Below, in pieces: positions 35,554 to 45,381 of a DNA stretch of 53,874 nt. The DNA is from Colwellia sp. GTDB taxonomy: Bacteria > Pseudomonadota > Gammaproteobacteria > Enterobacterales > Alteromonadaceae. Under the pieces are notes generated by a model that was not told the origin of the DNA, made no database searches, and saw only the letters and a list, made by a program, of their open reading frames with translations. Made by a program: the position numbers and the translations under genes. The number at the start of each line of letters is the position of its first letter. Position 1 is the stretch's first letter. The DNA lies in the NCBI GenBank assembly GCA_026196955.1, contig JAPHTO010000106.1:1-53874 (forward strand), given 5' to 3'.

Positions 35554-35574
35554 AGCAATATACAAATATAAATA

Positions 35575-37707
35575 TTACTGATTTTCAGTACCTTTCAAAA
35601 TAATATCTCGTACCTCTTTGGGTAAGTTTAATAAAGCTTTAGCATCTTTAGTGTCTATATACTCTATTAATATATTCGCCAATAGATTAGCGTCTTGATA
35701 ATTACTCTGTTGCTTTAAATTTAAGGTAACTGCCTTAAAAATATCGCTATCATCAAGGTTTATACTTAATACTAACAATAGCTTGAAATCATTTTCAGTT
35801 AACAGTTTTGAATCAAGCATTAATTTTATATTATTTATTGTTAATTTTTCATAGCTGTATAGGGAAATAATAAAGTGTGGAATGGAATGGAAAACAGTAT
35901 TACTTTTTTCAAATTTAATATAATTATTAACCCATTCTTTAAAAGAACTACTAGGAATTAGCCTAACTCCATTCTGTATTATTTTGACAAGGAATGCTTT
36001 ATCTGATTTAGTGTTTTTAATTCTTAGTGCTTCAATTAATTTTACTTCTGAAAATATTATCGCATACAGTGCTTTTTCATTTATCTCTGATAATTGTTTT
36101 GATAACTTGGTAAATGTTCGAATATTAATCTTTTTATTATGTTCTTCAATGACTATTAAAAGCAATGCTAGGACAGTGCGCTTTAAGTTTTGTTCTATTG
36201 CTTCTATAGGTAAAGACGTAAGTAGCTGTTCAGCTATCTTGATATAGGCACTTTTTTGGCCACTAAAAAGTTTTAGCATGAAAGCCTTTAATTGCTTTTC
36301 AAACTCAGTGTAACTATCTTGATTGAACTTAATAAATTCGTTCACAATACGCTGAGTTTCAGTATAGTTTTTAGCTCTAAAAGCAGACTCAAAATTTTTC
36401 ATTGCTGCTACTACATGAGGATCTGGCGCTTCACTGGTCAGTGCTGAATTAACAATATCCTTAGTTAAGCATTTAATGCCTAATAAGTTTATGCTATCGC
36501 TAATATTACTGTTATCTTTTTTATTAAGCTGTTTTAATTCGGTGGCGGTAAAAAAATGTCTAATAAGATCAACGGCTAATTTAACAGGCGCACCTCGGTT
36601 GTCCTTAACGCTTAGTACCATACGCAGTAGAGGTTCAGCTATCTCATAATATGACTGTCTGCCGTATTGAGTCGCTTCAACAAAGCCTGACTCTTTTAAT
36701 TTTTTTAACTGGCTGGACGCTGTTTGTTGACTGATATGATTTTTTTTCGCTAATTCTTGTACCGTCACCGCACCCGATTCACGACATAAAAACATAATGA
36801 GCTTGCGTTGCTGTGGTGATAATTCCATCATTTTTGCTTGATAATAAGGGGTTAACTCATCAAGCATTTTCATGATGGGGCCAGTAAAATCATCTAAGCT
36901 ATCAGCTTTAATAAATTGAGAAAATAATACGTAAATTCTAGGACTTCCACCTGCCAAATGATGTAGAGCCCTCACTCTGGAGCGACCTTGTTCCGTTTTC
37001 AATAATTCAACTAACTCATTATTATGATCTCGTTTAGCAATGTTAATTAAAAGCTGTATGGCATCTTCTAGGTTGAATTTTTCTAGGTGCGTGATGGTAA
37101 AAAAACCATAAAATGGTTTGCTTTTTAAAGTGACGCCTGAGAACAGAGATTGAGTAGCCGCTATTATGGTTATTTGCCCCGTATTTTGAATAAGCGCTCT
37201 TAATTTTTCTTGCCCTTCAGTGTTAAGTCCTTCAAAAATAATATTGAGGTTTTCTGTTAATAAAACCAGCACCTTCCCTGATAAAGAGGATAGTAGTAAT
37301 TTTTCTGCACTATATTCAGCATCAGTGAGATCTTGCTCAAATAAGGCTTCAATATCAGCATTATCTATTTGCTGATACTCATTATTAATTCCTTGTAGCA
37401 TTTTCACTAATAAATCTAAGTAGGAAGAAATTCCCCATTCCTCTTCACGTAACCAAGTTAGTAGCATTTTATCTTTAAGTGCGGAGTCTTGTTTTAATTG
37501 ATGGTAGAGCATAGAAATAAGGTGAGTTTTTCCTATACCTCGAGGGCCAACAAGTAAAGAAAAGTGCTTGTTTTTTTCTAAGACACTGCTTTTATGTTTC
37601 TCATAAAGGGAAGTTAGTAACTTTTCTCTTTTTACAAATATATTCTGCAATGTTTCAGCATCTAAGACGCTGGGAGTATAGAGTGGGATGTTGTTTTCAA
37701 TTTGCAT
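35575..37707 (-). CDS. AAA-type ATPase with winged-helix domain, unknown function
   Basis: A 710-residue protein. The N-terminal ATPase has Walker A GPRGIGKTHL (54-63) and a hydrophobic Walker B strand ending LLTENLN near 148, where the acidic residue is a single Glu; ITIIAATQSLFSGV is a sensor-1-type strand. A winged helix follows at about 298-365 (TVQELAKKNHISQQTASSQLKKLKESGFVE in part). The last 300 residues are helical, Lys/Asn-rich and unlike anything I know. It is 12 bp downstream of the second ATPase gene, on the same strand, and the pair breaks the conserved recJ-prfB junction. The AT-rich composition, strongest over 35600-36600, fits acquisition. Confidence 0.85.
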   Translation of the reverse strand: MQIENNIPLYTPSVLDAETLQNIFVKREKLLTSLYEKHKSSVLEKNKHFSLLVGPRGIGKTHLISMLYHQLKQDSALKDKMLLTWLREEEWGISSYLDLLVKMLQGINNEYQQIDNADIEALFEQDLTDAEYSAEKLLLSSLSGKVLVLLTENLNIIFEGLNTEGQEKLRALIQNTGQITIIAATQSLFSGVTLKSKPFYGFFTITHLEKFNLEDAIQLLINIAKRDHNNELVELLKTEQGRSRVRALHHLAGGSPRIYVLFSQFIKADSLDDFTGPIMKMLDELTPYYQAKMMELSPQQRKLIMFLCRESGAVTVQELAKKNHISQQTASSQLKKLKESGFVEATQYGRQSYYEIAEPLLRMVLSVKDNRGAPVKLAVDLIRHFFTATELKQLNKKDNSNISDSINLLGIKCLTKDIVNSALTSEAPDPHVVAAMKNFESAFRAKNYTETQRIVNEFIKFNQDSYTEFEKQLKAFMLKLFSGQKSAYIKIAEQLLTSLPIEAIEQNLKRTVLALLLIVIEEHNKKINIRTFTKLSKQLSEINEKALYAIIFSEVKLIEALRIKNTKSDKAFLVKIIQNGVRLIPSSSFKEWVNNYIKFEKSNTVFHSIPHFIISLYSYEKLTINNIKLMLDSKLLTENDFKLLLVLSINLDDSDIFKAVTLNLKQQSNYQDANLLANILIEYIDTKDAKALLNLPKEVRDIILKGTENQ

Positions 37708-37719
37708 AATTATTTCCAG

Positions 37720-38829
37720 TTATCCTCGATGGGTACCCCACCATTTTTTAATTAGCGGGAAGGCAAAGTCATATTGGCCACTGTCTGCGTTTTTTACTAA
37801 ATAATGATCCGCGGCGAGTAAGTTTTCTAAATCTTGTCTAGTTAATCCAGCAGGCTCCTGCGATAAAATATCTAGAATAAGTTGATAGAAAATGAAGTGC
37901 TCACCGTAATATTCTTTTAAACGTGAGTCGTAATGCCTTAAATTCCATGTGTCATTGGCATCAACAAAGGCTAGGTTAATCTCTTGTTCAATAGTGGCAA
38001 TAATGACAGGAGATTCATTATTTAATATTGAGGTAATTAGATGATGAATATAATAGGGAACACAATCTACCGATTTTGCTAATTGAAATGCGAAGTTATT
38101 ATCTAGTACTTTTAGGTTTTCACCATGCAAAAGTTGATTAATCAGCTCTATTGCGTCTTTATTTTGTAATGGCGGTAGATTAATGACTTGCATATCATTT
38201 ACTGGCTCATTAGTTAATGATGATGCTTTTAAAGATTTTAGTACATGATGTAAGCCTATAGAGCCTGTAAAAATCATCCTGACATTACTGTGATTTTGTC
38301 GAGCTAGACGTAGATTATCCAGTAAATTAGCAGCAACCGCTTCGCCTTCATGTTTGATGATCTTTTGCAGCATCCAAGGAAATTCATCCCATATCATCAA
38401 CAATACTTTATTTTCAGTCTTGTAAAGCTTGGCAAGTTCATTAATGATGTTTTCAAGTACAGACATCCAGTTAGGCTCTTCTTTTTTAGAAACAGTTACC
38501 CCAAATATTTTCCAATCAGAGAGTTCTTTTCTTACCGAGCCAATTAATGATTTGCCTTTAGTAATGATATTTTGGTGCTCAAATAAATCATCAACTAACC
38601 TGTTCACAAATTCTTTTATGGTTGAGATACCTTCGACATCACGGAGTATTACCGTATATTCTTCATTGGGTTGTGCACACATCTTGCGAATAACACTTGA
38701 TTTACCAATACGGCGCTCAGAGGTGAGAATAACGCTTTGTTGAGCTATTCTTTGCCATAAATTGTCAATGAACTTATCTCTGCCGATTACCTGTTCTGGG
38801 GCGATTAAGCCCCCTGCGTTTACTCTCAT
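37720..38829 (-). CDS. Archaeal-type AAA ATPase, unknown function
   Basis: A 369-residue P-loop protein of the COG1672-like kind. Walker A is SERRIGKSSV (37-46), lacking the first Gly of the canonical loop but with the R-R-x-G-K-S pattern usual for this group; Walker B is LLMIWDEFPWML (D148, E149), and MIFTGSIGLHHV supplies sensor 1. The C-terminus (about 310-360) looks like a winged helix (LTRQDLENLLAA). First gene of the two-gene cassette, ribosome site AAAGGA, with a 48-bp palindrome 35 bp before its start. Function unknown; NTPases of this type occur in regulatory and defence contexts, among others. Confidence 0.85.
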   Translation of the reverse strand: MRVNAGGLIAPEQVIGRDKFIDNLWQRIAQQSVILTSERRIGKSSVIRKMCAQPNEEYTVILRDVEGISTIKEFVNRLVDDLFEHQNIITKGKSLIGSVRKELSDWKIFGVTVSKKEEPNWMSVLENIINELAKLYKTENKVLLMIWDEFPWMLQKIIKHEGEAVAANLLDNLRLARQNHSNVRMIFTGSIGLHHVLKSLKASSLTNEPVNDMQVINLPPLQNKDAIELINQLLHGENLKVLDNNFAFQLAKSVDCVPYYIHHLITSILNNESPVIIATIEQEINLAFVDANDTWNLRHYDSRLKEYYGEHFIFYQLILDILSQEPAGLTRQDLENLLAADHYLVKNADSGQYDFAFPLIKKWWGTHRG

Positions 38830-38864
38830 CTTATAATCCTTTTAGATTTCTTGAATCTAATAAT

Positions 38865-38912
38865 ACACCAAAACCAACGTACGTCAAATTTGATGTACGT
38901 TGGTTTTGGTGT
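38865..38912. repeat. 48-bp near-perfect palindrome upstream of the ATPase cassette
   Basis: Outer arms of 18 bp are perfect: ACACCAAAACCAACGTAC (38865-38882) against 38895-38912. Then one G/T mismatch pair, and a 10-bp centre TCAAATTTGA that is itself palindromic. As RNA the mismatch would be a G-U pair, so the full 24-bp stem closes. It has no T-run on either side, so it is not a terminator. It lies in the 5' region of the minus-strand ATPase operon and upstream of prfB. Confidence 0.95.
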
Positions 38913-39041
38913 GAATAAATACTGCTAATTCGCGTTTTATGTTAGTTTTTGAAAATTAATAGTTACAGTGGATAGCGTTAGCCGTTTATTTACTCACTTT
39001 TTTAAGCTACAATGCCCGACTATTTTTTAGCTGTGAAGTTA

Positions 39042-39092
39042 ATGAAAACGGCGATTAGAAGGCTTATGTTCGAAGGCTTATGTTTGAAATAA
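39042..39092 (+). CDS. Possible leader ORF overlapping the prfB start
   Basis: ATG at 39042 opens a 16-codon frame ending TAA at 39090-39092, which overlaps the first 13 bases of prfB in another frame. A second ATG of the same frame at 39066 sits in the first copy of a 14-bp tandem duplication. Ribosome-site evidence is weak (GAAG before 39042; GAAGG 3 nt before 39066). Could be a regulatory leader peptide or chance. Confidence 0.3.
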   Translation: MKTAIRRLMFEGLCLK

Positions 39093-40178
39093 ATCCTATC
39101 CTAAATAAATTAAAAGAAATTCGTGAACGTGCTGACTTGCTTCGGGGGTATCTTTGACTACGATGTTAAAGCTGAACGTTTAGTTGAAGTATCACGAGAG
39201 TTAGAATTACCTGATGTTTGGAATGAACCTGAACGCGCGCAAGCGTTAGGGAAAGAACGCAGTGATTTAGAAGCCGTGGTTAATACCATTGTTGAATTGG
39301 AATCTGGCTGTGAAGATATTGAAGGGTTGGTCGAACTAGCGGTTGAAGAAGAAGATCAAGATACCTTTGATGATGCTCAAACTGAAGCTGAGGCGTTAGA
39401 CGCTTTACTGGTAAAACTTGAATTTCGCCGTATGTTTTCTGGCGAACAAGATAGCAACAACTGTTATTTAGATATTCAATCAGGCTCTGGCGGTACCGAA
39501 GCGCAAGATTGGGCTGAAATGCTGATGCGCATGTATTTGCGTTGGGGTGAAGCGCATGGCTTTAAAGCCGAGGCGATTGAAGTTACTGATGGTGATGTTG
39601 CGGGTATTAAAGGCTGTACCATTAAATATACTGGTGAATACGCTTATGGTTGGTTGCGCACCGAGACGGGTGTACATCGATTAGTGCGAAAATCACCGTT
39701 TGATTCATCAGGCCGTCGACATACGTCGTTTGCATCAGCGTTTATTTACCCTGAAATTGACGACAATATTGAAATTGATATTAATCCTGCTGATTTGCGT
39801 ACCGATACGTTCCGTGCTTCAGGTGCGGGTGGACAGCATGTTAATAAAACGGATTCGGCTATTCGTATAACGCATGAGCCAACGGGCGTGGTGGTGCAGT
39901 GTCAAAGCGATAGATCGCAGCATAAAAATCGCGCTAGTGCGATGAAAATGCTAAAAGCCAAGTTATTTGAATTAGAAATTCAAAAACAAAATCAAGATAA
40001 GCAAAATTTAGAAGACGGTAAATCAGATATAGGTTGGGGAAGCCAAATCCGCTCGTATGTTTTAGATGACAGCCGTATTAAAGATTTAAGAACTGGTGTT
40101 GAAAACCGTAACACCCAAGCCGTTTTAGACGGTGATTTAGATAAGTTTATTGAAGCCAGCCTGAAATCTGGTTTGTAA
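39080..40178 (+). CDS. prfB: Peptide chain release factor 2 (programmed +1 frameshift)
   Basis: RF2 ends translation at UGA and UAA. The gene is in two frames: ATG 39080 reads 25 codons to CTT at 39152-39154, then an in-frame TGA at 39155-39157, and the rest continues in the +1 frame from GAC at 39156 to 40178. Joined product 365 residues, the same length as E. coli RF2, starting [25 protein letters not shown] and continuing DYDVKAERL. The slip site is CTTCGGGGGTATCTTTGAC. The stop-recognition motif SPF ([10 protein letters not shown]) and the catalytic GGQ ([12 protein letters not shown]) are present. Low RF2 favours the shift, so RF2 autoregulates. lysS follows after 80 bp. Confidence 0.97.
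39143..39158 (+). promoter_or_regulatory. prfB: prfB +1 frameshift signal
   Basis: The internal Shine-Dalgarno-like GGGGG run, the slippery CTT codon and the in-frame TGA with the following C form the standard signal. In most bacteria the run is AGGGGG; here the first base is C. Confidence 0.95.
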
Positions 40179-40258
40179 TTTTAAAGTGTTGGTTAGTCCT
40201 TAGGTTGATGACATTGACAGCCTAGCAAGTGACCGACAAAATTAGTAGAGAATATATA

Positions 40259-41836
40259 ATGACTGACAATGCAAAAAACAGCCAAAATAATCCAACTGCG
40301 GCACAAGATGAAAATAAGCTGATCGCAGAGCGCCGTATTAAGTTAGAAAAAATCCGTTCAAATTGCTCTGCAAACGGTTTTCCAAATGACTTTAACCGTG
40401 AACATTTAGCGGCTGATATTCAAGCAGAACATGGTGAAAAAACCAAAGAAGAGCTTGAAGCATTACAACTAACTTATGCCATTGCTGGTCGAGTTATGGC
40501 TAAGCGTGGACCTTTTTTAGTTCTACAAGATATGTCTGGTCGCATTCAAGCTTATGCTGAAAAAACCGTACAAAAAGAAATTAGAGCTAACTCAGGTAGC
40601 TTAGATATTGGCGATATTGTTGGCGTTAAAGGTATTTTACATAAATCAGGTAAAGGTGATCTTTATGTCAATATGGATCATTACCAATTGCTTACTAAGT
40701 CATTACGTCCATTGCCTGAAAAATTCCACGGCTTATCAGATCAAGAATTGAAATATCGTCAGCGCTATGTCGATTTAATTATCAATGAAGGCACACGTAA
40801 CACCTTTAAAATGCGTTCAAAAATTGTGGATGGTATTCGTAGCTTTCTCGTTTCTCGTGACTTTATGGAAGTTGAAACGCCAATGCTACAAGTGATCCCG
40901 GGTGGTGCAACGGCCAAGCCTTTCCAAACGTACCACAATGCGCTTGATATCGACATGTTCTTAAGAATTGCCCCTGAGCTTTACTTGAAACGTTTAGTGG
41001 TTGGTGGTTTTGAACGTGTTTTTGAAATTAACCGTAATTTCCGTAACGAAGGTTTGTCAACGCGCCATAACCCAGAATTCACCATGATTGAATTCTACCA
41101 AGCTTATGCTGATTATAATGACTTGATGAACCTTACAGAAGATATGTTACGTACTATCGCTCAAGATGTACTTGGCACTACTATGGTTCGTAATACCGTT
41201 AAAAATAGCGATGGCGAAGTGGTAGAAGAAAAATTCTATGACTTTGGTAAGCCATTCCAACGTTTATCTATGGTTGACGCTATTATTAAATACAGTGAAG
41301 AAAGACATCAAATTAATGAAGCGGCATTACGTGATCCTGAAAATAACTTTGATGCCATTAAGGCGATGGCTAAAACTGTTGGTGTTAAAGAAGGTGATGC
41401 GGCAAAAGTTTGGGGACCAGGTAAGTACATTTGTGAAATCTTTGAAGAAGTTGCAGAGCACTTATTAGACCAACCAACCTTTATTACTGAATACCCTTGG
41501 GAAGTTTCGCCACTTGCGCGTCGTAATGATGCTAATCCATTTATTACCGACAGATTTGAGTTCTTTGTTGGCGGTCGTGAATTAGCTAATGGTTTCTCTG
41601 AGTTAAATGATGCAGAAGATCAAGCAGCACGCTTTAAAAAGCAAGTAGAAGAAAAAGATGCTGGTGATGATGAAGCGATGCATTTTGATGATGATTATAT
41701 TCGTGCGCTAGAGCATGGCTTACCACCAACAGCGGGTGAAGGTATTGGTATCGATCGCTTAGTGATGTTATTTACCGATTCACCAACGATTAAAGATGTT
41801 ATTTTATTCCCGCATATGCGACCAGAAGTTGAATAA
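40259..41836 (+). CDS. lysS: Lysyl-tRNA synthetase, class II
   Basis: A 525-residue class II aminoacyl-tRNA synthetase. N-terminal OB-fold anticodon domain (about 65-165: [24 protein letters not shown] in part) and the catalytic core with motif 1 ([11 protein letters not shown]), motif 2 ([23 protein letters not shown] in part) and motif 3 ([18 protein letters not shown]). It attaches Lys to tRNA-Lys. An in-frame GTG at 40229 gives ten more residues, but ATG 40259 is in line with the family start. Last gene of the recJ-prfB-lysS block. Confidence 0.97.
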   Translation: MTDNAKNSQNNPTAAQDENKLIAERRIKLEKIRSNCSANGFPNDFNREHLAADIQAEHGEKTKEELEALQLTYAIAGRVMAKRGPFLVLQDMSGRIQAYAEKTVQKEIRANSGSLDIGDIVGVKGILHKSGKGDLYVNMDHYQLLTKSLRPLPEKFHGLSDQELKYRQRYVDLIINEGTRNTFKMRSKIVDGIRSFLVSRDFMEVETPMLQVIPGGATAKPFQTYHNALDIDMFLRIAPELYLKRLVVGGFERVFEINRNFRNEGLSTRHNPEFTMIEFYQAYADYNDLMNLTEDMLRTIAQDVLGTTMVRNTVKNSDGEVVEEKFYDFGKPFQRLSMVDAIIKYSEERHQINEAALRDPENNFDAIKAMAKTVGVKEGDAAKVWGPGKYICEIFEEVAEHLLDQPTFITEYPWEVSPLARRNDANPFITDRFEFFVGGRELANGFSELNDAEDQAARFKKQVEEKDAGDDEAMHFDDDYIRALEHGLPPTAGEGIGIDRLVMLFTDSPTIKDVILFPHMRPEVE

Positions 41837-41857
41837 TTTAAGTTTCTAAGTTAAAAA

Positions 41858-41894
41858 AATAAAGCCCAAGTGAATGAATCACTTGGGCTTTTTG
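41858..41894. terminator. Bidirectional intrinsic terminator (lysS / S9 peptidase)
   Basis: A 13-bp perfect stem AAAGCCCAAGTGA / TCACTTGGGCTTT (41861-41873 with 41879-41891), 5-nt loop, T5 on the plus side and a T-run on the minus side. It serves lysS and the convergent gene ending at 41922. Confidence 0.93.
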
Positions 41895-41921
41895 TTTATA
41901 AGAGGATATGTTTTTTGATGC

Positions 41922-43898
41922 TTATTTTAGATGTTTATCAAAAAAGCTAACCATTTCCTCTAATGTTTGTATACGATGTTTTTGTACACTCAAATGATGG
42001 TTGGCATCTTCAATTTCTACGTATCTGACCTCTTTATCATAATCTTCAAGTTCATCAGCCATTTCTTGGCTATGTCTTATAGGTACAACTCTATCATCTG
42101 AGCCATGCACTAACAGGATAGGTATATCTATTTCTTCAGCAAAATTTACTGGTGAAACTGCCTCTAATTTATCGCTATCAGTGCCAAACTGTTTTTTAAC
42201 AACTTCATTGTTAGTGAAATTTCTTGCATTTGAGACAATAAGCTCAATATCTGAAACGCCAGCAAAACTTGCTGCACATTTAAAGGTTTCTTTATGTTTT
42301 ACTGCTGCCATTAATGCGGCATAACCACCATAACTGGCGCCAGCGATACAGACCTTTTCTTTATCAACTATATTTTGCTCGATTAGCCATCGAGTAGCAT
42401 CTTGTAAGTCATCTTGCATAGCCTTTCCCCAGCCTTCAATAGCGGCCATTTCAAATTCATAACCATAGCCAGAAGAGCCGCGAAAGTTAGGTTGAAAAAC
42501 TACATAGCCTCGGTTGGCAAATAGCTCTGCCCAATAATCAAAGCCGCTATAATCTCTTGCCATAGGCCCACCGTGCGGGAAAATAATGGCAGGCAGTTTA
42601 TTGCCCTCTTTGGTATTTATTGGCTTAGTTAAGTAAGCTTCAATTTCAAGGCCGTCACGGGCTTTATAACGAACTAATTTTTTTGTAGCATAATTCGCTT
42701 CATTTATTTTGGGGTACAGACTGGCAAGGTAGCTAAGAGACTTAGCCTTTCTATCGCCTAAATAATAATCGCCAGCAGTTTTGTTAGAGCTAGAAAGCAA
42801 AACGTACTTATTTAAGTCTTTAGACATACTGATAATGGTATTTTCTGCATCGGGTATTGCTTTATTTAATGCTTTTTTAAAAGCTATATAGTCTTCATCC
42901 CAGTAGGTTTTATTATCATTGCCGCTACTATGACTTAAACCAACAACAGCATGCGTTTTAGGTGAGTAAATTAATGAACCATTAACATCATATTTATCAT
43001 CAGCATAGACTAATTCTCGCTTTAGCTCTTTATCGGTTACATCAACTTTAAAAACGGCGTATTTACCTTGATGCAATGCTCTTATGTATAAAATATTAGG
43101 ATCTAAGTCAAAGCCAAGAATATGTACGACATCCTTCTCAAAGACTTCATAAGACCATAAATCCCGGATCACGTTTCCGTCATTATCAAATAGCTTGTAA
43201 AAGATTTTTGTTTCATCTCGGCCGTAACTTATCCTTGCATGCCCCTGTCGATCGGCATACCAGTCAGTGGTATAAGTTTTGGCTTTTTTAATGCGTTTTC
43301 GCTTGTTCGTTCTAACGTTGACTTCATAAAGTGAAGGTTTATTGGCGATTTCAAAATCGATTGCCATTAATATTTTATCAGGCTGATCAGGTAAGAAACT
43401 GATGACATTATCTTGGAACTGTGCAGTTCGCTCGTTTTTATTAGTTTTTGGTTTAATTAATAGCTTTAAACCGTCTTCAGTCGTTAAATCATATTTATGT
43501 AGACGGGTTGAAATATATTTGGTGGTTCGCTGCCTTGTGGGATAAGCAGCACTAACAAGTAATACATCATCATTAGCCCAAGCGTACCAATTTAAAATCA
43601 CTTCAACATTGTCAGCTTTTAATAGGTAGCGCTTTTCACCTGTTTTAAAATCAAAAGTCATCAATACTAGTGTGCCTTGATTATTTCTAAGCATGGAAAC
43701 TCGGTCACCACTTGGTGAAAGTTTTACTTGGCTGGTATCAGGTAGGCTGCCGTAGGTACTGATTGGTAAAATGTCTAACTTGGTATCATTAGCCAATGTA
43801 ATGGGTGAAATAAGTAGAGTAAGAGAAGTGAAAGTAGTGAAAAAAAATCGGAAATATTTATTAAGTAAGCTCTTTAAATAATTGCTACATCTTAGCAT
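41922..43898 (-). CDS. S9 family prolyl oligopeptidase, exported
   Basis: A 658-residue peptidase with a signal peptide of about 36 residues (basic, then FFFTTFTSLTLLISPITLA). A beta-propeller (about 45-390) precedes an alpha/beta-hydrolase domain with the nucleophile in CIAGASYGGYAAL (S about 505), the Asp in LVHGSDDRVVP and the His in DANHHLSVQ. The arrangement is that of dipeptidyl/acylaminoacyl peptidases acting on short peptides. Substrate unknown. Likely periplasmic. Good ribosome site AAGGA before the ATG. Confidence 0.93.
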   Translation of the reverse strand: MLRCSNYLKSLLNKYFRFFFTTFTSLTLLISPITLANDTKLDILPISTYGSLPDTSQVKLSPSGDRVSMLRNNQGTLVLMTFDFKTGEKRYLLKADNVEVILNWYAWANDDVLLVSAAYPTRQRTTKYISTRLHKYDLTTEDGLKLLIKPKTNKNERTAQFQDNVISFLPDQPDKILMAIDFEIANKPSLYEVNVRTNKRKRIKKAKTYTTDWYADRQGHARISYGRDETKIFYKLFDNDGNVIRDLWSYEVFEKDVVHILGFDLDPNILYIRALHQGKYAVFKVDVTDKELKRELVYADDKYDVNGSLIYSPKTHAVVGLSHSSGNDNKTYWDEDYIAFKKALNKAIPDAENTIISMSKDLNKYVLLSSSNKTAGDYYLGDRKAKSLSYLASLYPKINEANYATKKLVRYKARDGLEIEAYLTKPINTKEGNKLPAIIFPHGGPMARDYSGFDYWAELFANRGYVVFQPNFRGSSGYGYEFEMAAIEGWGKAMQDDLQDATRWLIEQNIVDKEKVCIAGASYGGYAALMAAVKHKETFKCAASFAGVSDIELIVSNARNFTNNEVVKKQFGTDSDKLEAVSPVNFAEEIDIPILLVHGSDDRVVPIRHSQEMADELEDYDKEVRYVEIEDANHHLSVQKHRIQTLEEMVSFFDKHLK

Positions 43899-44012
43899 TA
43901 CGCTTCCTTGTGTGATTGAATAAGAAATATATTCTCTATAACTCTATTTTTTTTGTCAACTTTTAAGTAAATTAGAGAGCTGAAAATAATTATAAAAACT
44001 AAGAAGTGTTTA

Positions 44013-45359
44013 ATGAGTGTATCAAGAGGCGGCTTTAGCTCGCGCATGGGATTTATCTTGGCAGCTGCGGGATCTGCGGTTGGTTTAGGGAATATATGGG
44101 GCTTTCCAACACAAACAGCGAGTAATGGTGGTGCCGCCTTTGTACTCGTTTATTTGGTGTTAGCCTTTTGTTTAGCTTACCCCGCTTTTATGGCTGAGCT
44201 GTTAATTGGTCGTTATGGTCAAGCTAATGCGGTTTCCTCGATGGAAAAAATGTCACGTAACCTGTGGCAAAAACGTTTTGCATTTATTGTTGGTTTTGGC
44301 GGTATTATTTGTGCATCACTCATTCTAAGTTTTTATGGCATTTTAGCTGGTTGGATGATGTCGTATGCTATTGAGCCAGTTACTTCTCTTTTAGGTTTTA
44401 ATGAAGCTTCAAGTTGGCTTACCTCACAATCTACGGCGCGTAACTTAGTTTTCACGGCACTATTTATGATGCTAACCATTGCTATTATTCGTCGTGGCGT
44501 TGAGCAAGGGATCGAGAAATGGTCTAAACGATTAATGCCAATGCTGATTGGCTTACTTATTCTATTGATTATTTATGTGTTTACACTAAAAGGGTCAAGA
44601 GCGGGGTTTGAAGCTTACTTAAATCCTGATATTTCTCGTGTATTTGAGCCTGATTTACTGATTAGTGCTCTTGGTCAAGCATTCTTTTCTTTGTCGTTAG
44701 GTACGAGTGTGATGGTGATTTACGGCTCTTACATTTCTAAAAAAGAAAATTTAGTGTCTCTGGGCGCACAAGTAACCTTGATTGATGTCTCTATTGCTTT
44801 TTTAGCAGGTTTGTTAATTATTCCCTCTATGTATGTAGCGCAAGCGCAAGGAGTGGCAATTTTCGGTGATGATGGTAGCTTGATCTCAGGCCCTAATTTA
44901 GTTTTTGATGTGCTGCCGACCTTATTTAACGGTATGGGAGCTATTGGTTTATTTGTGGCTTTTGGTTTTTTTGTTTTAATGTCTATTGCGGCATTAACAT
45001 CAAGTATCTCAATGTTAGAAGGGCCAGTGTCTTTTGTCGTTGAGCGTCATCATGTTGAGCGGAAAAAAGCGACGACCTTAATTGGCTTTGGGATCTTTAT
45101 GCTAAGTGCATTAATCGTGTTAAATTTCGATGTACTTTTTGGTTTGGTTATTTCTATTTCTACTGTTTACGGTCAACCCCTAATTGCTATGCTATGTTGT
45201 GTGTTTGTTGGTTGGATATGGCAACGTAGTGACGTACTTGCTGAAATTAAACTAGGTAACGATGCTGTTGAGCATAGCTTGTTTTGGAAAATTTGGCCTT
45301 GGTACACCAAGTTTGTCTGTCCAAGTGCCATTGCCATAGTATTTTGGCATTCTTTGTAA
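44013..45359 (+). CDS. Sodium-dependent transporter, NSS/SNF family
   Basis: A 448-residue, 11-helix bacterial member of the neurotransmitter:sodium symporter family. TM1 motif AAAGSAVGLGNIWGFPTQTA is the Na+/substrate site, followed by NGGAAFVLVYL. Helices 6 and 8 stretches (FSLSLGTSVMVIYGSYIS, SIAALTSSISMLEG) are also typical. Likely imports an amino acid using Na+. Substrate not predictable. It stands alone, convergent with the pseudouridine synthase gene. Confidence 0.93.
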   Translation: MSVSRGGFSSRMGFILAAAGSAVGLGNIWGFPTQTASNGGAAFVLVYLVLAFCLAYPAFMAELLIGRYGQANAVSSMEKMSRNLWQKRFAFIVGFGGIICASLILSFYGILAGWMMSYAIEPVTSLLGFNEASSWLTSQSTARNLVFTALFMMLTIAIIRRGVEQGIEKWSKRLMPMLIGLLILLIIYVFTLKGSRAGFEAYLNPDISRVFEPDLLISALGQAFFSLSLGTSVMVIYGSYISKKENLVSLGAQVTLIDVSIAFLAGLLIIPSMYVAQAQGVAIFGDDGSLISGPNLVFDVLPTLFNGMGAIGLFVAFGFFVLMSIAALTSSISMLEGPVSFVVERHHVERKKATTLIGFGIFMLSALIVLNFDVLFGLVISISTVYGQPLIAMLCCVFVGWIWQRSDVLAEIKLGNDAVEHSLFWKIWPWYTKFVCPSAIAIVFWHSL

Positions 45360-45381
45360 AGTTATCAGCCATAGTTAACTT

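Noticed and set aside
35535..35557. Inverted repeat TGCTTTAG/CTAAAGCA at the end of recJ
   Set aside because: Short stem with no T-run; too weak to call a terminator.
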